Shown piece after piece: positions 11,806-22,427 of a stretch of DNA of 64,000 nucleotides. Every line of letters begins with the position of its first letter. Position 1 is the stretch's first letter. A model generated the notes under the pieces. It was not told the DNA's origin. It searched no databases and worked only from the letters and a program-made list of their open reading frames with translations. The stretch spans positions 13,365,896-13,429,895 of the forward strand of contig OY992837.1 in NCBI GenBank assembly GCA_963921425.1, in the 5' to 3' direction. The position numbers were made by a program, and so were the translations under genes. The stretch is from Dryas octopetala (lineage: Eukaryota; Streptophyta; Magnoliopsida; Rosales; Rosaceae).

Positions 11806-12406
11806 GAATCAATGAATCAAAGGTGAAAATTATGGGGTTTTGGGATAATGCACTTCTTATTCTCTCTATCACACAGAGACGCAAACTTTTTTGTTTGATT
11901 TGTGTCTTCAGTCTTGTTTGGGAGGCTTTTTGGGGGAATATGATGATAGCTTTTAAGAGGGAAGGATTATTTGTTACTTAGACCAACTTTCAACTGGCAG
12001 ATCTTATCACTAGTAAGGCCTCAGACCAACTTCTAGTTCATTTTTTGTCAGGCTTTGGTTCATGCCAGTTCAAAATTTGACAATCTCCAAGCCCAGGTCC
12101 AATCCATGATCAGGTTTTGTCCAAGATGCAACATATTTGGGTTGGCATAATAGCAAAGAGTTGTGTACCCCATTGATTAACAAAACAACAACATGAATTA
12201 TTAAATAAACATGCAAACTTCAAGCAAAACATGATCAAGATTGGTTACATTTCTTCCAGATAGCACAACATGTCAAGCTTCTATCAACATAATCATTATG
12301 CATTTATTTCTATGATATTGTGGTGTGTAGAAATGCATAATAGACCCTTCGGTGATTACATTGACGGAAACCAAAAGGCAAACTTTCAGAATATATAAAA
12401 CTAATT
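11806..12406. other. Upstream flank of the decayed glutaredoxin gene
   Basis: This is non-coding and probably includes the old promoter and 5' UTR of the minus-strand pseudogene. No element ends are visible. Confidence 0.35.
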
Positions 12407-12535
12407 ACTGGCATCAATTTGTGTCTCCCAACACTTAAAATTTTGTTTATACCTTGTAATATGATCAGGACTGCCATCAGAAGCAGGCACTATCCCACTT
12501 TTCTCAAACCTGATTGAATTTCCGTAGCCTCCTTC
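12407..12535 (-). other. Possible terminal exon of an unrecognised gene
   Basis: A minus-strand frame of 42 codons and a stop begins right after a good acceptor (tttatttgtag) with EGGYGNSIRFEKSGIVPASD. Composition looks coding, but I cannot place the family. It lies just beyond the UTP11 fragments on the same strand and could be part of the same duplicated block. Confidence 0.3.
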
Positions 12536-12949
12536 CTACAAATAAAGAAACAGTGAAAATGGCGTTTAAATAAACAAAATAAAAAGATTTGAAGTTAATA
12601 TTCCACTTTTTTTTTATATAAGTTCATAGCAAAGAGGGTTGATGAAAATGAAAACAAAACAAGTTGGGGCGGGAGACAAAATATCAAGAATAAAGGCCAC
12701 TCTCTCACGCGGTGTCCAACATGGGTCCAACATAGATTTTACAATATTATGAGTCTCACCTCATTGCATGTGAAATATTTGAGAAAAGAGTTGGGAAGAA
12801 AAACATCTTTTTAAGAAACAATTTCCAATGTTATCAACTTGCCGGGTAGAAGCTTATGAGGATCTTGTAACATGATCCTTTGGTAAATTAAAGATTTGTA
12901 ATGTAATACTGATACTCACATGTAACAACATCTGCTTCTTGGTAAAAGT

Positions 12950-13448
12950 ATTCTTTACCTTTTTCTCACTCTACACTCCCTCGAGTACTTATCTAATATC
13001 TTGGATCTTCATAAGCATGAGCTCTTCTGGATTGTACTTGTTTGCCAGACTCCTGCAGCAAAAGGTTACAATTCATTGGAGTAGAAGGTGACACAGAAAA
13101 AAGCTAAAAGCCTAAACGATTGAATGAGAGTTTATGTTACTCTAATTTATGGACTCCATCAACAGTTCGTGTCTTGATCATCTTTAAGTAAAATTCATCT
13201 GGGTTTCTAAACGCTGCTTTCTCCTTCAGTCTCAGTTGAGTAAACAGACAAATGAAACATAGCATGTATGTAATTGGGAGTTGAATTAACAGATTAAAGA
13301 TAAATGGCAATCTCCAAACCAGAGACAAGCACCAGTCTCCATCAGTTTATCCGTAAAGTCTCCTCCTTTTTGTGATATGCTTTTGCATGCTCACGTACAT
13401 AATCCTTGTGTTTTTCAAGAAGACCAAATTATTTCCTTGATTGCCTGA
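12950..13448 (-). pseudogene. UTP11: UTP11-like snoRNA-associated protein, pseudogene
   Basis: Three minus-strand fragments match UTP11, a small-subunit processome protein needed for 18S rRNA maturation in the nucleolus. At about 13340-13448 there is FGLLEKHKDYV then AYHKKEETLR; at 13138-13229 LKEKAAFRNPDEFYLKMIKT; at 12955-13056 KYNPEELMLMKIQDI. The fragments are in the right order and separated by intron-like spacers, one with an acceptor (ttttgctgcag), so the copy came from genomic DNA rather than an mRNA. In-frame stops occur just before FGLLEK (Lys to TAA) and after MKIQDI. The N- and C-terminal exons are not seen. Confidence 0.75.
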
Positions 13449-14025
13449 CAAAAATTAAACCAACAAAAAAAAAACATAAATTGAATCATCTGTTGCAAAA
13501 CAATATTATTTGAAGGTACGTATAACAACAAAGGAAATGTGCTCACTAACAGTTGAGCTCAATCCTCGTGAGCCCATCTTCTAATAGAATCCTTTAAGGA
13601 ACACATGTTGAATAATTTGAAAACAATCACCACATAGCGGAAAAAACTGAATTTTAATCTGTGAGTATGTAAGCATTCACTATTTACTAAGCTGTGGAAA
13701 GACAAAAAATATTTTAAACCATTTTCAGATAAGAACATCCAATTTAGATATATTTAAAGTGTGTTTGGATGCAGGGAAAGGAATAGAATGGAAAATATAG
13801 GTATTACCAGTTTACCAACTGCGTACAATCTACCATATATCATACAACTTTAAAAAGATTTCCCAGCCACCTCTAAAGACCAGAAGAGTCTACATGATAA
13901 AAGACATAAATTTCACATGACGGATATATATATAACATCCAAGGTTCTCGAAGGTGCAGTAGTTTCAAAGTTCACTGTGATAGTGAAAAGGATATGTTTT
14001 AAAATTGACTTCTCAAAGATACAAA
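13449..14025. other. Intergenic DNA, 3' flank of the PPR gene
   Basis: Nothing recognisable here. It probably includes the 3' UTR of the PPR gene on the minus strand. Confidence 0.35.
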
Positions 14026-15825
14026 TTAACTTCTTAATGATTTTTTTATCAATGGCAATAAAGTGGGATCTACTTTGTCCTTAGACAATAAATCAAATAT
14101 CAATTCCGCCGTTGATGCATCTGCAGAGAAACCCCTCTCCACCATTTCTTGAATAAGTCCCACCGCCCTTAATGTCTCATCATTGTTAAGAAACCCTCGA
14201 ATAATTGTGTTATAGGTGCAACCATTTGGAGGACAACCTTTCTCTTCCATTCCTCTAAGCAACTTTTCTGCTTCGTTTGTTGAGCCTTTCGTACAAAGTC
14301 CATTGATCATTATAGTATATGTCCTCACATTAGCTTGAAGCCCTTTTGATGATAAACTGCAAAAAAAGTCCCTTGCAGATTCCATTTTCCCAGCTATGCA
14401 CAAACCTTCAATTAGAATACTGTATATCACAATATTCATATCAAACTTCTTGCATTCCATCTCTCTAAATAATTCTATTGCCATTTCAAGTTGTTGGTTT
14501 TTACAAAGGCCATCCAGTAAAACAGCATAAGTTTGAACATCTGGAAGTTGGCCACAAGCATGCATCTTAGAGAGCAAGTTTTGAGCATCTTGTAATCTCC
14601 CTACTTTGCAAAAACCATCCATAAGAGTGGTATAAGTAATGGTATCTGGAACCAGTCCCTTACGAGACATTTCTTCAAAAAGCATCAAGGCCTCTTCCAT
14701 GTTTGTATGCTTGCAATATCCATTTATTAATATGTTATAACTATGAGCATCAACAATGGCACCCTTGCTATGCATTAGATCAAAAACTCTATTTGCTTCC
14801 TTCAATTCTCCTCGCAAGCAGTAACCATCCATAAGCGAATTGTATGTAACCGTATCAGGTTCAATACCTCTTTGAATCATAATTTCAACCACACTTTTTG
14901 CTTCCACAGCTTTCCCCTCCTTACAAAGTGTATCTACTAAGACATTGAAGGTGCGTACATCTGGAAAGATTTTTTTACTCACCATTTCCTTCAACAATCT
15001 CGTAGCTTCTTCCCACTTGCCTAATTTGCAAACTCCATCAATCAAAGAGGTGTATGTAACAACATCTGGGACAATACCGGTACTAATCATTTCTGAGAAG
15101 AGGTTCAATGCATCAGCAACTAGCGTGTCTTTACAAAGACTGTCAATGATGGTGCTATAGACAACTACGTCAGGTTTACAGCCTTCTTGTTCCATCTTCC
15201 TAAGCAATTGAATAGCTGCACCATTATTACCCTTTTTGCAAAAGGCGTTTATTAATGTACCAAATGTGACCACATTGGGCTTACAACCTCCCTCCACCAT
15301 ATTTCTGTACAGTCCTGCAGCCTCAGCAACTCTACCCGCAAGAAGAAAGCCCTTGATTAGAGTGTTGAAGGTCGTGACATTTGGTTCAAAGCCAAATTTG
15401 AAGAATTTTCCCAAGACAGATAAGCTATATCCCATTTGTTTCAAATGACAAAAACAATTGATGACAATAGTAAGAGTATAAACATCAGGTGCAATTCCCA
15501 ACAGGCACATTTGGTTATTCAAAGAGATGACTGCCGAATAATGTTTCAATTTGGCAAGTTGACCCAAGATTTGAGTGAAACGGACAACCGAAGGCAGAGG
15601 ACGCATTTGAAGCATGGTATTGAACAAATTGAAAGCATCGTGGAGATTAGTGGGTTTGGGTTGGGGGTTTGTAGATTTTGTTGGGTTTGAGGATTGAGAA
15701 TGAAACAAGGCAAAGTAATTGTTGAAGAAAAGAAGATGAGTAGAGTAGTGAAGACAAGGCAAAGGAATACCTCTGTATCTGTTGCAAGAAGAAGAAGCAC
15801 TTCTCCACATCGTCGTCTTCAGCAT
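14026..15825 (-). CDS. P-class PPR protein, restorer-of-fertility-like
   Basis: This is an intronless gene of 599 codons from the chosen ATG at 15825. The frame is open 31 codons further up to 15918, but the second Met starts MLKTTMWRSASSSCNRYRG, rich in Arg and Ser without acidic residues, as expected of a mitochondrial targeting peptide. After a linker come about 14 tandem 35-residue PPR motifs from PSVVRFTQIL to PNGCTYNTIIRG plus a partial last one. Most carry the P-class phrase PDVxTYxxLIDGxCK with xLFxEM helices. There is no E, DYW or SMR domain. Intronless P-class genes with these repeats belong to the RFL group, which bind organellar RNA one base per repeat and cleave or stabilise mitochondrial transcripts. 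The exact target cannot be read by eye. It appears intact and no second PPR copy is in the window. Confidence 0.9.
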   Translation of the reverse strand: MLKTTMWRSASSSCNRYRGIPLPCLHYSTHLLFFNNYFALFHSQSSNPTKSTNPQPKPTNLHDAFNLFNTMLQMRPLPSVVRFTQILGQLAKLKHYSAVISLNNQMCLLGIAPDVYTLTIVINCFCHLKQMGYSLSVLGKFFKFGFEPNVTTFNTLIKGFLLAGRVAEAAGLYRNMVEGGCKPNVVTFGTLINAFCKKGNNGAAIQLLRKMEQEGCKPDVVVYSTIIDSLCKDTLVADALNLFSEMISTGIVPDVVTYTSLIDGVCKLGKWEEATRLLKEMVSKKIFPDVRTFNVLVDTLCKEGKAVEAKSVVEIMIQRGIEPDTVTYNSLMDGYCLRGELKEANRVFDLMHSKGAIVDAHSYNILINGYCKHTNMEEALMLFEEMSRKGLVPDTITYTTLMDGFCKVGRLQDAQNLLSKMHACGQLPDVQTYAVLLDGLCKNQQLEMAIELFREMECKKFDMNIVIYSILIEGLCIAGKMESARDFFCSLSSKGLQANVRTYTIMINGLCTKGSTNEAEKLLRGMEEKGCPPNGCTYNTIIRGFLNNDETLRAVGLIQEMVERGFSADASTAELIFDLLSKDKVDPTLLPLIKKSLRS

Positions 15826-15978
15826 CCCGGAGCCCCCAAATACTCTGTTCAGATAGCGAGAGGGTTTTGTTTGAGATGAAATCGGCTGTCCCAAATACTC
15901 TGTTCCCCACACTGTCATCTCTTAATATTTTGACATTTGTCCACAAACTGTTTTTTTGGCCACTAACATTTGTCCACA

Positions 15979-16668
15979 AACTTAATATAAGCCAAACGCT
16001 ATTTAACTTCTTTTTTAATTTTTTGTTACATAAACAGATAAACTTCTATTTAGAAAATAATTATAAAATACCATCCTGTTATTTCTGTCATCTCTCTTCA
16101 ATGTCGATTTGTTTTTTTGTTTTTCTTTTTAATTTTGATCCAATTAATACTGTTGTTTTGTTTAATTTGGATCTAATAATGTACTCACTTTTTTTTGCCC
16201 GCCTATTGTGACATGTTGATTTGGTGTTACAATTAAAGACTAGCAGGTCCATGATTCCATTAGACTGACATTCGATTCTATATCAGTGATCTATCCAATA
16301 CTAAATACTCACTTTTCTTTTGAACATACACACTCTCACTTTCAAAAAATATGCTAATTAACTAATTACTTGCAAAACGGGTTTTATAAAGCTTAACATA
16401 ATCATCCTCGAAAAGGAGGTGCTCACATGCCTGGGGAGGTTTATCAAGCAAGGTCAAACCCAAATTAATAGAAGCTAAACACTCTTAACTACTTTTTTCG
16501 TTACATAACTTCTATTTAGAAAATGATAAATATATAGCTATAGTATAGTATATTGATATGCCATTGTGCAGGCTCTTAGCAACGGAGCCATTACTAATCT
16601 TCTTATTCTATGTCTACATTTATAGCATTGTTTGTCCTTTCTATTAGCCATATTGGTCATAGGTTTAG
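15979..16668. other. Upstream flank of the PPR gene, no gene seen
   Basis: AT-rich, with T-runs. Probably holds the PPR promoter on the minus strand. A plus-strand frame at 15867-16211 is T-rich and has no motif. Confidence 0.35.
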
Positions 16669-16839
16669 GGAACTGGATCCCCTGCCTTGCTCCTTTGCAA
16701 GACTGGTACCAAGCTCAAATCTGAGTCTTTGAAGACAAAGTAGAGAGAGAAAGAGTAGGGAGAGAGAGATTGTCTTTAAAGGCTCAGATTTAAGCCTGGT
16801 ACCAGCCATGTAGGGAAGCAAGGCAAGGGATCCAAGTCC
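16669..16839. mobile_element. Short Mutator-type MITE with 9-bp TSD
   Basis: A 171-base element. The left end ggaactggatcccctgccttg is mirrored at the right end (complement ggacttggatcccttgccttg), and the arms continue for about 65 bases with few mismatches. The perfect 9-bp duplication TAGGTTTAG sits at 16660-16668 and 16840-16848. Between the arms is a short GA-rich loop. Confidence 0.88.
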
Positions 16840-16848
16840 TAGGTTTAG

Positions 16849-18631
16849 ATATACTATTACTGCTAGGTTTGCCTTCCCTACTGACTTCATCTTAAGCAAT
16901 ATACACGAAAGTCCTTACTACTTCCAAACTTTTTCCTCTTCTCATTTGATAAATTTTTCTAAGTAAGAAGAAGATGGTTTCATCTTCTTCTTAAATCAAA
17001 GACTTCAACTATTGCTAGTTGATTTACAAGTAGTTTAAGCATATTCATGTTTTGAATGTATTTTCAATTTGTACAAATCTCACTTCAAATTCAACTTTGT
17101 AGTCAAACTTTTCATAAGGTGATTAATCGGTGACCCTAACGAATTGATGGACTACTTAATTAAAAGTGGACTAAAATGGATTAATTTTTTTTTACTTATT
17201 CCAATGTTTTTCTATTTGTCCTTATTATTAATTGACTCAAAATATTACACTACTTTTGTGGTGTCCCAATCGGGATCGCCACAGCGACACCCGCCCTAAG
17301 AACCCCTGAATATGATACCACGCCTAAGCATCACTATTCCAAGTTCCTTAGAACAAGTTAAGCATTTTTTTGATGGACTATGGGTTTAATCAGAGAATAA
17401 AATGTACAACAGAATTGATATGAACATATTTCAAAACATATTTAAAATAAGTCAACTCGGTAGGGTAAGAAGGTTTACAAAAGTAACCCTAACACAAGAT
17501 GACGTCTGTAGAAGTCACGTTCGAGAAACAAACCCCAAAAAGGGATACCAACCGACTACTAAAAAGATGTTCTGAATATTTAGAAACTGAAATATAAAAA
17601 GGATAGATAATGAAACAGGTAGAAGACCCAGCAAGATAAACAACATGAAGAAGACCTGAGGATGTCCAAAAAGATATATGAGTGTCTCGCCCAACAGATT
17701 AGTCAAGATCGTCAACTAAAGGATAATCTGCAAAAGCAGTGTAGGGGGTAAGCATCACATACGATCATAGCTTCTACTCGGGGGACCCTAGCTGGGTTTG
17801 ATAATAGTAAGTAAACTACTTAATATATATATATATATATAGTCAGTGATAAAACAGTTCGAAAAGATTCACTAACAAATCAATATCAAAGTTAATCGTT
17901 GAAATCCCCAAAATTTTTTATGATGAGCATCCAACTTCTTAAAACGTTATGGGATCCCAAAATATCATTACCTGATAATCGATTACAAATGACCAACTAC
18001 ACTTACCGCAACAACACTCGGTAATGTAACGAGAGTATCCATTACTATGGTAGTACCCCTTAAGCTAGCCTCCTCAGAAGGACAAATCGACTAGCACCTC
18101 CATACATACCCCTTCCAGAAGTTTAAGGGATCGAAATCCAAGGTCAACGTTTGTCGAGACCCTTTATCCTCAAATCATCATTAACAACAAAACTACGCAA
18201 TATGGCATACAAAAACGATGCACAGTTCACAGGCAACAATATTTATTATCATACATACATACACAAAATAATCTCAAAACAATATTCATTATCATAAAAG
18301 AAAAACCATTTCCATCAGTCCATGTTAGCATAGGGCAGTTTTCTTCTCCCCACGTTAACGTATTGCACTCCTTCCCTGAATTTATTCTCTCCACCAAGAC
18401 TTCACCTTCATCCATCTATGAGTGAAGCTCAAAAGGAAAGGATTCAAGGTTCTTTCCACCTTCGATTAGGGAAAATTGGATTTTCCCAGTAAGTTTCTTT
18501 CTGTCTCCAACTTCCTTTTTATATTATTTCAATTTATTATTAATTCCATGATTCTTTTATTTAATTAAATTACAGACTAATTAGAATGCTTGACGTATTC
18601 CCAAGCTTTTTTTTTTTGTTATAATTTAGGG
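16849..18631. other. Intergenic DNA, possibly an old retroelement
   Basis: No gene is recognised. Around 17270-18420 the phrase 'gtggtgtcccaatcgggatc' and the composition suggest LTR-derived DNA, without definable ends. A (TA)n microsatellite lies at about 17822-17841. Confidence 0.3.
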
Positions 18632-18647
18632 TTCTGAAGTCTAGCTT

Positions 18648-18772
18648 TTTTTTGTTGGTAAACTGAATTCATTAAGCCCAGAGGCAAAGGAAGAGGAGGG
18701 AAGAAAACCAGTCCAAAGCCAAATACAAACAAATACAGGAGAAAAAGAACAATAAAACAGAAGAAATAGATT
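18648..18772 (-). mobile_element. 5'-truncated LINE tail with 16-bp TSD
   Basis: A T-run at the left, then sequence whose minus strand reads cctctgggcttaatgaattc before the A-tail, is the usual 3' end of plant L1-type LINEs. It is bracketed by ttctgaagtctagctt (18632-18647) and ttctgaagtctggctt (18773-18788), a target duplication with one mismatch. Only the last 125 bases of the element were inserted, as expected for incomplete target-primed reverse transcription. Confidence 0.7.
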
Positions 18773-18788
18773 TTCTGAAGTCTGGCTT

Positions 18789-20389
18789 ACAATTAGGTAA
18801 TCATTCATCTCATGATGTGTTTCAACATATTTAAGTTATGAATGTGTGGGGCGGAAAAATAATTGATGGGGTTTCACTTTGATATTATCAAATTTCATTT
18901 AATTGTCCACTTGCATTGATATTATAAGTACTATTTTCATCATCAATATGTTTTATTTGTAGGTATTTAGCTATATATGATCTGTTTTTATTCATGAGAA
19001 TTCTATGGAAACTGCTCACCTCATGAATTCTCTTGAAATTCCCATATATATATATATATCTAACTATAGGTTCTATTTTTTGTTTCTGTCTTACAAGGGT
19101 CCTCGATCTCGATTATGGACCTTACAATGATGCCCCTCCTTTCACTTTAAGGTAAGAGAATGACCCCTTTTTAGCATTTTGTTTGTTTCCCTACAAAATG
19201 AGAGAAATAGTGGAAGAGAATTGAAAAATTTTGAATTACCAAAAACTTTCTGTTTGTTGGAATCACATAATATATATTGGACTGTTTGTTGGCATAAAGG
19301 GCATCCATTTCAGATACATCAGTTCTGATGGCCTACACAATTCTGATGGCCTAATGCTAATATGATGAATATCTCTTTCTATTTGGTGTACGGATTGGCA
19401 CTGCCGTTCTAGGTTGAGTCCACTAATTGTGTGTGCATGTATTTGTTTGGATTATTAATGCATTCCTCTGAAGTTTGTGTACAATTTTCATATGAATTCT
19501 GTGAGGAGAACAATAACATTGTTTGCTTTGTTTATTAAACTTTTTTTTTTTCTTGGTTTATTAATTCTTATATTAACAAGGATTTGATTTTTGCAGATGT
19601 TTCATGTGGATCATAAGTTGGTGGAAGTTCAAGAGTGGAGACATTTTTTGATTAATTTGCCTTTTCCCCAGGCTATTATTCTTAAGAACATAAATTATGC
19701 TCAATTGAGATCGGAAGTAGCAAGAAGAGCTCTCTTTGTATGATTCAAATTATTATCGAATGAAATTTGTGCAGAAATGATGGTTATAAGATCATAAGCA
19801 TATATGCAGAGGAAGCCTTGCAAGTTTCGATGAGATTGGTTTGGAATATTTTTTTCTCCAGCTCTCTATCCATTTATGCATGTGGTGATCATCAAATTGA
19901 GGTGCATTTTACTACTAGAGATGTCTATGCTCTTATAGTCTTATACAGCGGTTTGACTATGTAGAATTTATTTTATTCTTTGTAATTGATTACTTATGAG
20001 AAGGTATTGATGTAATTGGTATTCTCTGTGTTAGTAGAAATCAATTGTCCTCCATTCAAGCCTAATATGCAAATCCATATCAACACATATTTGTAATGTG
20101 CATACCTGACTAATTATTTTTTTTTCTTTTTTCTTTTGCTTATGTATTCACCCATGCATCTTTTTTTTTGCTGTCACATTTATTCCAGATTTTAGAGTTA
20201 CATATAGAAACCTCTAAATATGTCTAAATGATTCTTATAATATTTTGCATTCTATCATAAAATCACTAAATCTTGGTTCTTGCAAGGCTTCTTCTTTAGT
20301 CTTCATTATCTTTCTCATTTTGTTTGTCAAATAGAGCATCAAATTTTACACTATATATCAACAGGCCGGGCACACACAAAAACATAACA
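18789..20389. other. Intergenic DNA, unrecognised short frames
   Basis: A (TA)n run lies at about 19042-19059. After a T-rich tract ending in gcag, a 48-codon frame starting MFHVDHKLVEVQEW (about 19597-19740) could be a decayed exon, but I cannot assign a family. The 65-codon frame at 19767-19964 has no motif. Confidence 0.3.
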
Positions 20390-20468
20390 TCCACCCAAAT
20401 CGTAGACAGATGAATTCAACATATGTGCAATAAAAAGAGCCAATTTCTCACGCGTGTCGAGAGGCTAG
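20390..20468 (+). mobile_element. Degenerate Helitron 3' end
   Basis: The stretch 'atgtgcaataaaaagagccaattt', a short GC-rich hairpin remnant (cacgcgtgtcg) and gagaggCTAG at 20465-20468 parallel the 3' ends of the Helitron copies at 34639 and 36684. The next base is A rather than the usual T, and the hairpin has decayed, so this looks like an older or related insertion. Confidence 0.5.
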
Positions 20469-20879
20469 AAATGTGATATTTTATTCAAAATCATATACTA
20501 TTAAGGAAAATCATCATGAAGTTGATAAGCTGCACAGTAATAGTGGAAATTTTCTCCGCAAGGTATATAGTATATGATTTTAATTTTATTTATTTAATTA
20601 TTTTTTAGATCCAAGCTGATAATCATAATTTGTGATCTTGCTTCCATACTCTAATTTTGTGATCATATAGTTGTGTGTGTTTTTTATTGACCATTATTGA
20701 CCATTAAATACCATTAAAACTAAGGTATGGAAGACAATTATTGACCATTAAAAGTATTATTGTGCTTATCAATTTCCAATTATAAATGATACCTTAATAA
20801 TTATTGTAGTAGAGAAATCTGAACAGTATGTCATATTTATAATTTTCGGATTTTTAATAGCTCTTCGCTTTATTTAGGC

Positions 20880-21430
20880 TGAAAAAGGGCAAGAACAAAG
20901 CATTTGAAAGTTCAAAGCAGTTTCATATTGCCAGTCTCTCTCTTTGGTTTTTCTAATTCAAATTCCAAAGCTTTCAGGTATTAAGCTTCTTTCTTTGATT
21001 TCGTTAAAATAATTCTTTTTAAAGCTTTATATTCTTCTATTGATTATTAGTTATGTTGCACTTATTTAATGGTGTCTTGATTTGGTTATTTCATTAGCTG
21101 GCTTTTCATTTTGATCGTGTTGTCTGAATGAGGCTTCCTACTGCTTTCGTTTTTTGGTTCACTTTTAACAAGTAAAAAAGAGAACATACTTGATTGATTT
21201 GGGGTAGGAAACTCGCTGACACTGATGCTTCAGCGCCCGATGCATGCTCCGGTTAAAGCTGAGAAATTTGCTCCAAGGTAAAGTGTACTGATTGTTTGTG
21301 GTGGTTTGTGAGGTGGGTTTTTTGAAATGTCTGTAATGTGTTTTTGTTTTTTACTGTGAAAGGTATGCTGAAATACTTGAGGACTTGAAGAAGGACCTTG
21401 AAAGTCACGGTGGACCGCCTGATTGCATTG
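20880..21430 (+). pseudogene. 5' end of an unrecognised split gene, truncated
   Basis: A leader-like region ending tttcag|gtatta is followed by an exon after the acceptor ttggggtag (about 21208), with ATG at 21223 opening MLQRPMHAPVKAEKFAP. It continues across GT..AG into an exon at 21361-21430 reading YAEILEDLKKDLESHGGPP. A donor (gtaagc) follows, but only a duplicated non-coding block comes next. This looks like the promoter-proximal part of a gene, perhaps moved by a Helitron. I do not recognise the family. Confidence 0.4.
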
Positions 21431-21440
21431 TAAGCACAAA

Positions 21441-21892
21441 ATTTAGTTTAATTTAATTACTTACCACTTGGGTGTTGCATTACAATTTGCGAGCACAAAA
21501 TTAATGATGCTATTGCAAATGAAGCATAGCGTTTAGAGAATTTGGTTAGGGAAATATTTGCAGGAAACATATTTGATCTTGGTTCTGCATAGGTATGCAA
21601 TTTTTGTATTTTATGATTGTTGAGATTTTCTTATATATTGCTTTATATTATGTCGACACCTTTACAATTTAGTTTAATTTAATTACTTACCACTTGGGTG
21701 TTGCATTGCAATTTGCGAGCACAAAATTAATGATGCTATTGCAAAGAAGCATAGCGTTTAGAGAATTTGGTTAGGGAAATATTTGCAGGAAACATATTTG
21801 ATCTTGGTTTTGCATAGGTATGCAATTTTTGTATTTTATGATTGTTGAGATTTTCTTATATATTGCTTTATATTATGTCGACACATTTACCC
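21441..21892 (+). repeat. Two-copy 226-base tandem duplication
   Basis: The block starting atttagtttaatttaattac recurs after 226 bases (copies at 21441-21666 and 21667-21892) with only a handful of differences. It follows directly on the truncated gene 5' end. It includes a GT-flanked intron-like stretch and no coding frame. Confidence 0.85.
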
Positions 21893-22427
21893 AAATATTA
21901 CAGATTAATATAACTCTTCACAAAAGAAAAAAAAAAAAAACCATAAGCCTAACTATTTTACCCTTCATAGTCCACTAATTCACAAACCTTCATAACTTTA
22001 AATATATTTGAGAAACAAATCAAAAGACAAATACAATTTTTTGCCTAATCCATTGCAATTTTTAAGATACACCCAAAAAAGTCTTTCACACAATCTTAAT
22101 TCTGTGCATCACATTTTGAATTTCAAACTTCCATATTTCATAACACACTTTTTATATATTACCTTCATAATCTAGAATACATATTGGAATACAATTAATA
22201 AATACGAAAAATAGGGGGAGAGAGTGAGGATGATGGTGTGATTTTACTTTCTCTGAGTGCAGCCCACCATAAATATTTGGGATTGTAGTCAATCAACATG
22301 GTTGTCGTTATGCTAATTTTAAAGTGCACCATGATATAAAAAAACTTGACTGATAATTTTCCTTCAAAATAAAATGAACCCTAATTTTTTCACACGTCTT
22401 TATTTTATCCTTATTTTTTTTTATACG
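21893..22427. other. AT-rich flank upstream of the Helitron gene
   Basis: The 5' terminus (TC after a host A) of the large Helitron should lie here or further left, but I could not identify it with confidence. Confidence 0.3.

Noticed and set aside
17270..18420. A defined LTR element
   Set aside because: Composition is suggestive, but I could not find TG..CA limits, a target duplication or a coding region.
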